A DNA stretch of 64,000 bases from the NCBI GenBank assembly GCA_002840505.1, contig PHBC01000002.1, forward strand, positions 62,001 to 126,000. Direction: 5' to 3'. The stretch comes from Deltaproteobacteria bacterium HGW-Deltaproteobacteria-2 (GTDB taxonomy: Bacteria; Desulfobacterota; Syntrophia; Syntrophales; Smithellaceae). Under the pieces are notes generated by a model. That model had not been told where the DNA came from and ran no database searches. It saw only the letters and a program-made list of their open reading frames with translations. Of the stretch, positions 6,958-16,067 are shown one piece after another; positions within the stretch are counted from its first letter, which is position 1, and every line of letters begins with the position of its first letter. The position numbers and the translations under genes are program-made.

Positions 6958-8982
6958 ATGATTAATCGACGTTTAAATAATGAAGGACAACACAGGGAAA
7001 CATTATTCCCGATAAATAAAATATTGATTGCGGTCGTTTGCGTAATTTTAATTTTTATCCTTATATTTTTTCTTTATCCTAAACCTTTCCGTTATTTTGC
7101 TTTCTACGCCTCCAGGGTAAAAAACACATTTTCTTATTACGTATTAAATTCCAGACCTAACTTTTATTATCTGGAAATGGAAAAAAATGGAAAGGATATT
7201 CGTGCCGGTGAAAACGAAGCTTTAGATGTGACTTACCGTGATGAGTTTGTGATCAAGTCTGTAGTAAGTGACGATTTAACTGGCAAATATATGAATGTTA
7301 AAGTAGAGGGCCTGAACAAAGGTAAAAATGATCTGGGAGTTTTATTAAAAGGTGTTGAGCTCGTTGATAAAATAATAAAAAGCGGAACTATGATAAATGA
7401 CTCCGGAATCGTATCCGACTACAAAATCTTAATAAATTATCGCAACAAAAAAATAGCTTCTGTTCCTCTTAAAGTTGTTATTACACCACAGGATTGGTTT
7501 CGTTTTGCCAAGGATTCTTCAAATGTAAAAGAACAAATCGAATATTTAAAAAAAGCGATAGACTTAAATAAAAACGATATCAGTGTTCGAAAGATTCTTG
7601 CCGGTGTTTATTCGCGGCAGGGCAGGTTGGATGAGGCCATCGGCCAGTATAAAGATGTCGTGGAACTTAAGCCCGATGATACAATAGCTTTGGGGGAATT
7701 GGCCAAATGCTATATAAAGAAAAAGGAATATGACGAGTCTATCAAGATATCGAGACAGATTATCAAAATCAATCCAAAAGAAGTACAAGCTTATATCAGC
7801 GTCGGTCTTTCCTTCGCTGAAAAGGGACTATGGGATCAGGCAATACAAAATTATCGTGAAGCTGTGCGGCTTGAACCGGATAATTATCCTGTCAGATTAA
7901 AACTGGCGGAAGCCTATAAAAATAAAAACCTGATGAATGCAGCTATTGAAGAATATAAATATATTGCTGACCATTCGAAAGAAGCCGACTTGGCGTTGCT
8001 TTCTTTGGGTGATATTTATTTAAAACTTAAAAAATACGAATCTGCAATTAAATATTATAAAGAAGTTATAAAGAAACAACCGCGATCGGTTGCCGCTTAT
8101 GCCAATCTTGCTTCTGCTTATGCCGGAACGGGAAAATGGCCGGAAGAGCTGGATAACTTGAAAAAAGCAGTTTCTTTAAGTCCTAATGAGCCAACAGTCC
8201 GATTCAATCTGGGCGCGGCTTATGATAGAAAAGGCATGAACTCCGAAGCGATTAAAGAATACGAACACGTATTAAAAGTTAATCCTGATGATGCTGATGC
8301 TCTGGAACGTCTCGGTGACCTGTCGCTTAAAAATAAGAAATTTGTTCAGGCCGTGAAATATTACGAGAAATTAGCGGCAAAATCCTCTAAAAATGGTACT
8401 ATTTTTGCCAATTTAGGTTTTGCCTATGGTGAAATGAAAAAATATGCCGCATCAGCCGAAAATTACGAAAAAGCGATTAAGTACGGCGCTAAAAATTCTA
8501 ACTTGCATTATAACTTAGCTTATACATACGATAAACTGGGAAAAGAAAAAAAAGCAATTGCCGAGTATGAAAAAATATCTCCGCCGACGAAAGAGGTGCT
8601 GAGTATTCTTGGTCAATTCTATCTGAAAGAAAAGAATTGCGCGGTGGCAATTAAACAATATAAAAAAATTGCACAAATAGAACCGAAAAAAGCTGAGTCC
8701 TACGAAAGTTTGGGATATGCTTACACCAAATGTAATGATCTGGACGCGGCCATTAAACATTACCGGATTGCTTTAAAATATGATCGCGAAGATGATGAGG
8801 CTTACGCCGGCTTGGGTGAGGCTTACGAGAAAAAAGGTCTTTATCAGGAAGCATTGAAAGCGTACAACAGTGCCTATGCGCTTAATCCGGAATCGGCAAA
8901 AGCAGCACAAAAAATACCGAAAATGAAAATTAAACTTTTGCAGGAAAAAGCTCAGAAAAAAATCAGGAGTGATGAAGAATGA
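6958..8982 (+). CDS. Membrane-anchored tetratricopeptide repeat protein
   Basis: A 674-residue protein. Residues 21-41 form one strong transmembrane helix with a Lys/Arg-rich start, so the rest is probably periplasmic. Residues ~60-190 are a beta-rich domain of unknown family (GENEALDVTYRDEFVIKSV). Residues ~195-660 contain about 13 TPR units with the usual alanines, tyrosines and NP/DP turns. TPR scaffolds hold protein complexes. The ATG has a GAGGGA ribosome site, and the gene overlaps kdsA by 4 bases (ATGA), placing it in the LPS synthesis run. A role in envelope assembly is inferred from context only. Confidence 0.85.
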   Translation: MINRRLNNEGQHRETLFPINKILIAVVCVILIFILIFFLYPKPFRYFAFYASRVKNTFSYYVLNSRPNFYYLEMEKNGKDIRAGENEALDVTYRDEFVIKSVVSDDLTGKYMNVKVEGLNKGKNDLGVLLKGVELVDKIIKSGTMINDSGIVSDYKILINYRNKKIASVPLKVVITPQDWFRFAKDSSNVKEQIEYLKKAIDLNKNDISVRKILAGVYSRQGRLDEAIGQYKDVVELKPDDTIALGELAKCYIKKKEYDESIKISRQIIKINPKEVQAYISVGLSFAEKGLWDQAIQNYREAVRLEPDNYPVRLKLAEAYKNKNLMNAAIEEYKYIADHSKEADLALLSLGDIYLKLKKYESAIKYYKEVIKKQPRSVAAYANLASAYAGTGKWPEELDNLKKAVSLSPNEPTVRFNLGAAYDRKGMNSEAIKEYEHVLKVNPDDADALERLGDLSLKNKKFVQAVKYYEKLAAKSSKNGTIFANLGFAYGEMKKYAASAENYEKAIKYGAKNSNLHYNLAYTYDKLGKEKKAIAEYEKISPPTKEVLSILGQFYLKEKNCAVAIKQYKKIAQIEPKKAESYESLGYAYTKCNDLDAAIKHYRIALKYDREDDEAYAGLGEAYEKKGLYQEALKAYNSAYALNPESAKAAQKIPKMKIKLLQEKAQKKIRSDEE

Positions 8983-9803
8983 AGCGAATAAAGATCAGTA
9001 AATTTATTATTGGAGATAATAAGAAATTCGTTCTGATTGCCGGTCCGTGCGTTTTGGAAAACGAAAAATCAGCAATTGATACGGCCAGGTATTTAAAAAG
9101 ACTTACTGCAAAATTGGACATCCCTTTTATCTTTAAAGCTTCATATGACAAAGCGAATAGAACTTCGATAAAGTCCTATCGGGGGCCTGGAGCAAAAAAA
9201 GGATTGGCAATACTGGAAAAGATTAAAGGGGAATTGGATGTTCCGGTGCTCTCCGACGTACACCGTTTCGAAGAAATTGACGCGGCGGCAAATGTATTGG
9301 ACGTTGTTCAGGTACCGGCGTTTCTTTGTCGGCAGACAGATTTTATTGCGGAGATTGCGAGGAAGGCCGGCGTGATTAATATCAAGAAAGGGCAATTTCT
9401 AGCTCCCTGGGATATGGTCAATGTTATAGATAAGGCCAGAAAAGCAGGTAATGAAAATATTATGATTACTGAAAGAGGGGCATCGTTTGGTTATAATAAC
9501 CTTGTTTTCGATGTTCGTTCTATACCCATTCTCAGAGATATGGGGTATCCGGTAATTTTTGATGCTACTCATTCCGTGCAATTACCCGGAGGAGAGGGAA
9601 CTTCATCGGGAGGACAGCGGGATATGGTGAAATATCTGGCGCGCGCGGCAGTGGCGGCCGGAGTAGATGGTATCTTTTTTGAAGTTCACCACGATCCGGA
9701 AAAAGCTTTGTGCGACGGCTCTAATTCGCTATATCTTTCCGAGCTGGAAGAGTTGCTGATTATGCTAAAAAAAATCGACAGCCTGGTAAAAATAAAAAGT
9801 TAG
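8979..9803 (+). CDS. kdsA: 3-deoxy-8-phosphooctulonate (Kdo-8-P) synthase
   Basis: A 274-residue aldolase-type enzyme that condenses phosphoenolpyruvate and arabinose 5-phosphate to Kdo 8-phosphate, the first committed step to lipid A-core Kdo. Substrate motifs: LIAGPCVLEN near the N terminus, KASYDKANRTS, FDATHSVQLPG and FFEVHHDP. The Cys in AGPC marks the metal-dependent class (E. coli-type enzymes have Asn there), and the His, Glu and Asp ligands in the other motifs are also present. It overlaps the TPR gene by 4 bases and the next gene by 1. kdsC, the next Kdo enzyme, is downstream. Confidence 0.96.
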   Translation: MKRIKISKFIIGDNKKFVLIAGPCVLENEKSAIDTARYLKRLTAKLDIPFIFKASYDKANRTSIKSYRGPGAKKGLAILEKIKGELDVPVLSDVHRFEEIDAAANVLDVVQVPAFLCRQTDFIAEIARKAGVINIKKGQFLAPWDMVNVIDKARKAGNENIMITERGASFGYNNLVFDVRSIPILRDMGYPVIFDATHSVQLPGGEGTSSGGQRDMVKYLARAAVAAGVDGIFFEVHHDPEKALCDGSNSLYLSELEELLIMLKKIDSLVKIKS

Positions 9804-9835
9804 TGCAGTTAGTTCCTGTTTGCGAAAGGATAATT

Positions 9836-10999
9836 TTGTCGATATTCTGGCCTGTGATGATCAATGCAATAAAAACTCTTTCCCTCATAGTCTTTGTTCC
9901 CATCATCATCTTTTCAATGACTGCCGGCGCATTGTGCGAAGAGCTGACGTCCGCACCGGTAAATACAGAACAAAGAATTATACAGACGCCCCTAAAATCT
10001 GCGGAAGCAACACCATCAACCATACAGCAAGAGGATGAAGATTCGCCCGAAACACCGGTGGAACAGTTGGCACCACCTGCAAGAGATAAAGGGTTGAAGA
10101 AGGCAGGAAGACTGGCGGATGCCGTCCATGGAAACATATCAAAGCGGATTATCAACAGTGCTGTCTGGGTTGATTCTTTTTTTGCAAATGAACGGTCTCT
10201 GGCAGAAGAAAACCATACCTATGTCACTCTGCGGTATAACTTATTTTTAGAAGATTCATCCGGCATATCCAATGATCCCAGAGTCGACGCAAGGGTGGTA
10301 TTGCCAAAACTTAAAGAAAAAATGCATTTCATCTTTTCCATAGAGCCGGATGAACCACTTGGAGGTGGTACAGCCGTCAAGGAGGATACTACTAATAGCT
10401 CGCAGGTAATCATGAATAAGCCACAGACACCCGTAAGCGATAAACGACGTTTTACGACGGCCTTGCAGTATTTCCTGGAATCCACAGAAAATCAAAATAT
10501 TTCCATACGTTCAGGACTAACGTTCAGTGGTATAGAACCTGTCGTATTTGGCGCTCCGCGCTATCGTCTCCTGATACCCGTAGATTCATGGAATTTCCGG
10601 TTTACCCAGGAAGTCATGTATCGAACAGATACAAGGTGGCAGGAAACAACGCGGTTTGATTTGGAGCGACCGATAGGCTCATTATTTTTTCGAACTACTG
10701 CCGAGGGTTCATGGTTTCAGGATAAGCCGGGTTACTTTTACAATCTCAGTTTAGTTTTATTTCAACCTCTCGACAGAACAAATGCTCTAAACTACGAATG
10801 GATCAGCAGCTTTGAGACAGAACCGACAGGGAAGTTGACGGATACCGTTTTGTGTGTCCGCTACAGGTATAATTTATTGTCGCATAACTGGATATATTTT
10901 AATATTGCTCCGCAATGCCGGTTTCCAAGTGACAGAGACCATCAATTTACACCGGGCATTCTTTTAAGTGTAGAGGCTGTTTTCGGACGGTCTCAGTAA
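9836..10999 (+). CDS. Secreted or outer-membrane protein of unknown function
   Basis: Not recognised as a named family. The N terminus has a strong hydrophobic segment (INAIKTLSLIVFVPIIIFSM) ending TAGALC-EE, so it is exported, perhaps as a lipoprotein. A Pro/Glu/Thr-rich linker follows, then ~250 residues of alternating hydrophobic/aromatic strands (YVTLRYNLFLED, LLSHNWIYFNIAPQCRF) ending in LSVEAVFGRSQ. This looks like an outer-membrane beta-barrel. Start choice: TTG at 9836 has an AAAGGA site 5 bases upstream. GTG at 9803 (overlapping the kdsA stop) and ATG at 9857 are alternatives. It lies between kdsA and kdsC. Confidence 0.7.
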   Translation: MSIFWPVMINAIKTLSLIVFVPIIIFSMTAGALCEELTSAPVNTEQRIIQTPLKSAEATPSTIQQEDEDSPETPVEQLAPPARDKGLKKAGRLADAVHGNISKRIINSAVWVDSFFANERSLAEENHTYVTLRYNLFLEDSSGISNDPRVDARVVLPKLKEKMHFIFSIEPDEPLGGGTAVKEDTTNSSQVIMNKPQTPVSDKRRFTTALQYFLESTENQNISIRSGLTFSGIEPVVFGAPRYRLLIPVDSWNFRFTQEVMYRTDTRWQETTRFDLERPIGSLFFRTTAEGSWFQDKPGYFYNLSLVLFQPLDRTNALNYEWISSFETEPTGKLTDTVLCVRYRYNLLSHNWIYFNIAPQCRFPSDRDHQFTPGILLSVEAVFGRSQ

Positions 11000-11038
11000 T
11001 AGATATTGATTGATAAAACAAAAAAAGCACATCCTGCC

Positions 11039-11067
11039 TTGACAGGGGGCATATTTATGTTTATTCT
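11039..11067 (+). promoter_or_regulatory. Candidate sigma-70 promoter for kdsC
   Basis: TTGACA at 11039-11044, a 17-base spacer and TATTCT at 11062-11067. It lies in the 208-base gap between the outer-membrane-type gene and kdsC and gives a leader of about 130 bases. Confidence 0.5.
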
Positions 11068-11207
11068 AAATAAAATCAATAACAAACAAAAACAAAGAGG
11101 GAATCAAATCTCCTCTTGGCTCATGGTAAAAATAAAGTAAATAAGAGATTGGTGTTTTTTAATGTTATCTTAATCGGGGTCCAAATTTATAAAGGATAAT
11201 AACGATA

Positions 11208-11750
11208 ATGAAAAAGAATATTAAAGAAAAACTATGCAAAATAAAACTTTTGATTCTGGATGTAGACGGTGTCATGACGGATGGCAGGATAATGATGGAT
11301 GATAAAGGGTGCGAATTAAAAAGTTTCAATGTTCGCGACGGACATGGCATAAAGATATTACAACGCTATGGAGTTGGGGTTGCTATACTTACAGGTCGAA
11401 AATCTAAAGTAGTGGAATATAGGGCTAAGGATCTGGAGATTAAAGATGTTTATCAAGGCGCTTTAAACAAGAAAGAAGTGTTTGAAAAAATTCTCAAGAA
11501 GCGCAAATTATCTGCAGAGGAAACTGCTTATTTAGGCGATGATATAGTGGACATACCGGTACTGAAAAGAGCCGGATTTTCGGCAGCGGTCGCCGACGCT
11601 TTGGATGTAGTAAAAGTATCGGTTGATTACGTGACTAAAAACAGAGGCGGATATGGTGCTGTAAGAGAACTTTGTGAAATGATTCTGCAAGCTCAGGGAA
11701 AGTGGCAGGAGGTTTCTGAAAGATACGAATTTAGTGAAAAGGGCTGTTGA
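11208..11750 (+). CDS. kdsC: Kdo-8-phosphate phosphatase, HAD family
   Basis: A 180-residue C0-type HAD phosphatase that releases phosphate from Kdo 8-phosphate. HAD motif I is LDVDGVMTDG with nucleophile Asp18 and Asp20, motif II is LTGRKS, and motif IV is LGDDIVDIP. It has no cap domain, as expected for KdsC, which works as a tetramer. The end is unusual: the last codons and TGA stop (GGGCTGTTGA) are the start of a long palindromic repeat (11740-11864), so the native C terminus was probably altered by its arrival. It precedes lptC. Confidence 0.95.
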   Translation: MKKNIKEKLCKIKLLILDVDGVMTDGRIMMDDKGCELKSFNVRDGHGIKILQRYGVGVAILTGRKSKVVEYRAKDLEIKDVYQGALNKKEVFEKILKKRKLSAEETAYLGDDIVDIPVLKRAGFSAAVADALDVVKVSVDYVTKNRGGYGAVRELCEMILQAQGKWQEVSERYEFSEKGC

Positions 11751-11864
11751 AAAACGCTCACCTGCTGTGTTGCGCTGCAAACCGCACAGCTCAACGTATA
11801 TCCATATACGCCTCGCGGTACGGTTTTTTGCGCGCCTTGCATCTGAGCATTTTTGAACAGCCCT
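11740..11864. repeat. Long palindromic repeat supplying the kdsC stop
   Basis: The outer arms are 21 bases each, 11740-11760 and 11844-11864, complementary at 19 of 21 positions; both read AGGGCTGTT towards the outside. The centre is a perfect 7-bp stem, CGTATAT and ATATACG, at 11795-11810. Between them lie partly paired GC-rich segments. The CGTAT-ATACG core flanked by CGAGG-like sequence recurs in the palindrome at 25967-26088, which has unrelated outer arms. No ORF lies inside, so it is a MITE- or REP-like element or a structured RNA. Confidence 0.85.
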
Positions 11865-11935
11865 CAATATGATGCTTCTCAATCTCATTAAACTGCATTA
11901 TTTCTTACTTTTGCCATCATTTTTAGCCTTATTTC

Positions 11936-11964
11936 TTTACACGAGACATTCACAGTGATATAAT
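11936..11964 (+). promoter_or_regulatory. Sigma-70 promoter for the lptC-lptA-lptB-rpoN run
   Basis: TTTACA at 11936-11941, a 17-base spacer and a perfect TATAAT at 11959-11964. The predicted transcript start near 11971 is about 35 bases before lptC. It would separate lpt-rpoN transcription from kdsC, with the palindrome between them. Confidence 0.65.
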
Positions 11965-12005
11965 AACAGCAAAAATAGTGCCAAAAGCAGGATGTCACTG
12001 ATTAA

Positions 12006-12560
12006 ATGAAATTAAACAAAAAAACAGCCATTATATCTTCAATAGCAGTTGTTTCTTTGGTGGTTTTGATTGCCGTTGTGGCTGTGATCAAGGTCGGTGT
12101 AAATAAACCCAAAAATTTGTTAAAAGCACTTCAGAATAGCGTAGACCTGCAAATAAAAGGCTTCGTTTATACGGAAGTTGGTGAAGCCAATGCCAAATGG
12201 GAAGTAAAAGCCGAAACCGCCACATATGATAAAAAGCAGGATCTTGCTATATTTGATAAAGTTCAAATAAAGTTAACAACTTCAGATGGTAAGGTCTTTG
12301 TAATGACAGCGGATAAAGGGCAGATGCTGATAAAGAAAAAAAGCATTGATATAAAAGGTAATGTAGTCATAAATTCAGATACCGGCGATAAATTTTCCAC
12401 CGATTATTTGAATTACAGCGATGCTGAAAAGAAATTTTATACCGATGCGCCGGTGACAATGGAAAATAAGCGTATGAAGATAACAGGAAGAGGATTAACT
12501 CTCTTTATGAATAAAGGGGAATTGAATATTCCCTCGATGGTTAAAGCTAAAATAATTTGA
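12006..12560 (+). CDS. lptC: LPS export protein LptC
   Basis: A 184-residue bitopic inner-membrane protein. Residues 9-29 are the single N-terminal helix; the rest is the periplasmic beta-jellyroll that takes LPS from LptBFG and hands it to LptA. The pattern of short strands (AKWEVKAETATYDK, GKVFVMTADKGQM, SIDIKGNVVINS) is typical of LptC/YrbK. It lies 12 bases before lptA, which has the same fold, and in the standard lptC-lptA-lptB-rpoN order. The inner-membrane LptF/G permeases are not in the window. Confidence 0.9.
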   Translation: MKLNKKTAIISSIAVVSLVVLIAVVAVIKVGVNKPKNLLKALQNSVDLQIKGFVYTEVGEANAKWEVKAETATYDKKQDLAIFDKVQIKLTTSDGKVFVMTADKGQMLIKKKSIDIKGNVVINSDTGDKFSTDYLNYSDAEKKFYTDAPVTMENKRMKITGRGLTLFMNKGELNIPSMVKAKII

Positions 12561-12572
12561 TAGAGAAATTGA

Positions 12573-13121
12573 ATGATTAAAAAAATTTGTTTATTTGTCG
12601 TATTTATTGCTTTAATTTCAGTTCTTCGCGTTCATGCTGATAATAATCCCTTGATTAAACAATCAGATGATCCCATCGAAATTACTTCCAACCGGATGGA
12701 GGCTTTTAACGAAAAGAAGCTCGTCGTATTTTCCGGCAACGCCTTAGCAAAACAGGGCAACAAAGTGCTGAAAGCAGACCAGTTGCGTTTGTATTATAAA
12801 GAAGAATCCGGTAAAAAAAATAAAATCGGAAAAATTGAAACAGAAAATGCCGGTGACTTGGAGAAAATAGAAGCGAAAGGAAATGTTTCCTTAACGCAAG
12901 GAGAAAGAATAGCAACGGGAGACGAAGCAGTATACTTTAGAGAAAGTAATAAAGTTATCATGACCGGTAATGCTATGTTGAAAGAAGGTAAAAACCTTAT
13001 CAAGGGAGACAGGGTTATAGTGTTTCTTAATGAAAATAGAGGAATTGTTGAAAGTAACACGCAAAAACAAGTTAAAGCAATAATTTATCCTCAGGAAAAA
13101 AAGAAGGCAGGGAGCAACTAG
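12573..13121 (+). CDS. lptA: LPS transport periplasmic protein LptA
   Basis: A 182-residue OstA/LptA protein. A signal peptide ends at about residue 22 (LRVHA-DN). The mature part is a beta-jellyroll with the family start PIEITSNRMEAFNEKKLVVF, then repeated strand pairs with GNA/GNV turns. LptA molecules join head-to-tail to bridge LPS across the periplasm. A Lys-rich insert near residues 70-85 is unremarkable. It is placed between lptC and lptB. Confidence 0.92.
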   Translation: MIKKICLFVVFIALISVLRVHADNNPLIKQSDDPIEITSNRMEAFNEKKLVVFSGNALAKQGNKVLKADQLRLYYKEESGKKNKIGKIETENAGDLEKIEAKGNVSLTQGERIATGDEAVYFRESNKVIMTGNAMLKEGKNLIKGDRVIVFLNENRGIVESNTQKQVKAIIYPQEKKKAGSN

Positions 13122-13145
13122 CGCAAGCATCATGCGTTTTAAGTT

Positions 13146-13868
13146 ATGGGTAATTTATCAGCAAAAGGTTTAATTAAAATATACAACAAACGAAAAGTCG
13201 TCAATCAGATTGATTTGTCGATTTCACCCGGTGAAGTTGTCGGTTTGCTTGGCCCTAATGGTGCAGGCAAAACAACCACTTTTTATATGATTGTCGGATT
13301 GATTAAGCCGGATGTCGGTGAAATATTTTTAGATGGCGAAAATATTACTAAATTCCCCATGTATTTAAGAGCGCGTAAAGGTTTAAATTATTTGCCACAA
13401 GAGCCATCCGTTTTCCGTAAACTTACGGTGGAAGAAAATATTCTTGCTATTTTAGAGACACTTGATTTGAGGGAAGAAGAAAGAAACGAAAGGTTAGAAG
13501 AGCTCCTCCGGGAACTTGATCTGACAGCGCTGGCAAAAAATCATGCCTATTCTCTGTCTGGTGGCGAAAGAAGAAGAGTAGAAATCACCAGGGCATTGGT
13601 TACTCACCCCAAATATATTCTTTTAGATGAGCCTTTTGCCGGAATTGATCCGTTGGCTGTCGCCGACATTCAGAAAATAATCGAAAAGTTAAAAACGAAA
13701 GGAATCGGTATAATTATTTCCGATCATAATGTGCGGGAGACTCTTTCCTGCTGCGACCGCGCCTACATTGTAAATGAAGGCGCGGTATTAGTTGAAGGTC
13801 CTCCGGATAAGATTTCTCAAAGCGAACTGGCGCGAAAATTTTATTTCGGCGATACTTTTAATATATAG
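13146..13868 (+). CDS. lptB: LPS export ABC transporter ATP-binding protein LptB
   Basis: A 240-residue ABC ATPase that powers extraction of LPS from the inner membrane with LptF and LptG. Walker A is GPNGAGKTT (36-44), the ABC signature is LSGGE (137-141), and Walker B ends in Asp161-Glu162 (LLDEPFAGIDP), followed by the switch His in SDHNVRE. The LptB-type Q-loop YLPQEPSVF is clear. It lies 24 bases after lptA and 26 before rpoN. Confidence 0.96.
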   Translation: MGNLSAKGLIKIYNKRKVVNQIDLSISPGEVVGLLGPNGAGKTTTFYMIVGLIKPDVGEIFLDGENITKFPMYLRARKGLNYLPQEPSVFRKLTVEENILAILETLDLREEERNERLEELLRELDLTALAKNHAYSLSGGERRRVEITRALVTHPKYILLDEPFAGIDPLAVADIQKIIEKLKTKGIGIIISDHNVRETLSCCDRAYIVNEGAVLVEGPPDKISQSELARKFYFGDTFNI

Positions 13869-13894
13869 GAATTATTTAAAATAAGTTTTTTATT

Positions 13895-15367
13895 ATGGCG
13901 TTTGAGCTAAAACAGAGTTTAAAACTTACTCAACAGTTGATCATGACCCCTCAACTGCAGCAGGCTATAAAGTTGTTGCAGTTGTCCCGGCAGGAACTTA
14001 TCGAAACAATTAGTCAGGAAATGGAAGAAAATCCTCTTTTGGAAGAAGTTGCCCCTGAGGAAGGAAATGAAGAGGACGCTCATGCGGAAATTGAAGAAGA
14101 TGTCCAATCTGTTGAACGTGAAGATTTAAAAGCAGTCGAGCGGGCAAAAGAATTGACCGGGGAAGGAGATGGTCGCGAAGAATTTGACTGGGCTAATTAT
14201 CTTGAGGATTACGGTCCGGTAGGCGTAACTTACGGCGGCAGAGATGGTGAAGCAACATCATGGGATAATATTCTTACCGAAGGCCAGTCGCTGACAAAAC
14301 ACCTGATGTGGCAGATGAATCTTTCATCTTTTAATGAAGATGAAACGCGTATCGGTACTCAAATTGTCGGCAATCTTGATCAAAATGGTTATTTATGCGC
14401 GACCGTTTCAGAAATCATGCAGCTGGAAAATGTAAGCGAGGAATTTGTCGAAACTGTTTTACAAAAGGTTCAGGAATTCGATCCACCTGGAATTGCCGCC
14501 CGTAATCTGCAGGAATGTCTCTTAATTCAAGCCAGAATGCTGGGCGTGAAAAATAAAATCATTGACGTTATCATCAAGGATTATCTTAAAGATCTGGAAT
14601 TAAAAAATTATGTCCATATTGCGCATAAATTAAAAGTTCCTCTGCGCGAAGTGGAAATGGCTGTATTATTGATCAGCGGAATGAATCCCAAACCAGGCGG
14701 TATTTATTCCGAAGAAAAGATTCAACCGATCATTCCCGATGCTTATATTATAAAAGTGGGAGATGAATATAAAATCATTCTTAATGATGATGGTTTACCG
14801 CGTTTACGCATAAGTAATTTTTACCGTGAAATTATGGCGGGACTTGCTGATCATGGTCATAACGAGGAAGAAAGCGGGAAAAAATATATAAAAGATAAAG
14901 TGCAGTCGGCTACATGGCTGATTAAAAGCATACAGCAAAGGCAGAAGACAATATATAAAGTTGTGGAAAGCATCGTCAAATTTCAAAAAGATTTTTTTGA
15001 CCTCGGTATTGATTTCCTTAAACCTCTGGTGCTGCACGATATTGCCAATGATATCGAAATGCATGAATCCACCATTAGCCGTGTAGTAAATAACAAATAT
15101 GTGCATTCGCCACAGGGTATTTTTGAAATGAAATATTTCTTTGGCAGTTCCATTAAAAGAACATCCGAGGGAAATATTGCTTCGAAGAGTGTAAAAGAAG
15201 AAATAAAGCAAATAGTCAACGGCGAAGCACCAAAAAAACCATACAGTGACTGCGAAATTGTTGAAATACTGCAGGCAAAGGGGATAAATATAGCAAGACG
15301 CACTGTTGCTAAGTATAGGGACATGATGGGAATATTACCCTCCTCTAAGAGGAAGAAATATTTTTAA
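13895..15367 (+). CDS. rpoN: RNA polymerase sigma-54 factor
   Basis: A 490-residue RpoN. The Gln/Leu-rich activator-interacting region I covers residues 1-50 (LKQSLKLTQQLIMTPQLQQA), an acidic region II follows, then the core-binding domain and the -12 helix-turn-helix. The RpoN box ARRTVAKYR (467-475) reads the -24 element. RpoN needs enhancer-binding ATPases, and a candidate (PilR-type) is encoded at 61155. The order lptB-rpoN-hpf-ptsN-rapZ is conserved in Proteobacteria and Desulfobacterota. No clear GG-N10-GC promoter was found in the window. Confidence 0.96.
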   Translation: MAFELKQSLKLTQQLIMTPQLQQAIKLLQLSRQELIETISQEMEENPLLEEVAPEEGNEEDAHAEIEEDVQSVEREDLKAVERAKELTGEGDGREEFDWANYLEDYGPVGVTYGGRDGEATSWDNILTEGQSLTKHLMWQMNLSSFNEDETRIGTQIVGNLDQNGYLCATVSEIMQLENVSEEFVETVLQKVQEFDPPGIAARNLQECLLIQARMLGVKNKIIDVIIKDYLKDLELKNYVHIAHKLKVPLREVEMAVLLISGMNPKPGGIYSEEKIQPIIPDAYIIKVGDEYKIILNDDGLPRLRISNFYREIMAGLADHGHNEEESGKKYIKDKVQSATWLIKSIQQRQKTIYKVVESIVKFQKDFFDLGIDFLKPLVLHDIANDIEMHESTISRVVNNKYVHSPQGIFEMKYFFGSSIKRTSEGNIASKSVKEEIKQIVNGEAPKKPYSDCEIVEILQAKGINIARRTVAKYRDMMGILPSSKRKKYF

Positions 15368-15419
15368 TAAAAATGTATTTGAGTGGGAACATTAAAAGCA
15401 GGATAATATAAAATATTGA

Positions 15420-15448
15420 TTGACATTTAGTTTTTACATCAATATATG
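15420..15448 (+). promoter_or_regulatory. Candidate sigma-70 promoter for hpf
   Basis: TTGACA at 15420-15425, a 17-base spacer and TATATG at 15443-15448, inside the 160-base gap after rpoN. It gives a leader of about 80 bases before hpf. Confidence 0.5.
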
Positions 15449-15536
15449 ACTTGCCTTTATTGTCAGCCCAGATAAGTTTCAAAAGTTAAGATTATTGTAA
15501 TGTTGAGCTGATTAAATTAATTAAGGAGGAATGATT

Positions 15537-16067
15537 ATGAAGATTTCCGTAACTTTTAGAAACGGTGAAGGTGAAAACTGGCAAAAAGTTTACGCAGAAG
15601 AAAGAATTCAAAGACTGAAAAAATATTTGGATGCACCTGCTGAAGCTCATATTGTAGTTTCCATGGAAAAATTCAGGCATTTTGCAGAAATAAATCTAAG
15701 CTCCAGTGGCTGGAACATAAATGCAAAAGAAGAAGCAAAAGATATGCATCTCGCAATCGATAGCTGTATAGAAAAAATTGAAAGACAACTTAAAAAACAA
15801 AGAGAAAAAATCAGAGAGCATAAGCCCAGAAGCATTCGCCGCAGCACGGAAAAACTTGATCAAGAAGAAGCTGAAGAACCAACAGTAAGTAAAATTGCGG
15901 AAACGCATAAAGTAATATTAAAACCAATGTCTTTTGATGAAGCGATCATGGAGATAGAGGGTACAAAAGATCGCTTTATTCTTTATAGAGATTCTTCTTC
16001 TGAAAACGTAAGTCTGGTCTATCGTCGCGATGATGGAAATTATGTCCTGATCGAGACAAATAGCTAG
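15537..16067 (+). CDS. hpf: Ribosome hibernation promoting factor, long form
   Basis: A 176-residue protein from the ATG at 15537, chosen over the ATG at 15531 because the AAGGAGG site lies 7 bases before the former and only 1 base before the latter. Residues 1-100 are the S30AE/YfiA domain that binds the 30S decoding centre (MKISVTFRNGE, then the basic helix KIERQLKKQREKIREHKP). Residues ~118-176 are the long-HPF C-terminal dimerisation domain (VILKPMSFDEAIMEIE ... SLVYRRDDGNYVLIE), so it should form 100S dimers by itself. It is adjacent to rpoN and ptsN, as in many proteobacteria. Confidence 0.93.
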   Translation: MKISVTFRNGEGENWQKVYAEERIQRLKKYLDAPAEAHIVVSMEKFRHFAEINLSSSGWNINAKEEAKDMHLAIDSCIEKIERQLKKQREKIREHKPRSIRRSTEKLDQEEAEEPTVSKIAETHKVILKPMSFDEAIMEIEGTKDRFILYRDSSSENVSLVYRRDDGNYVLIETNS

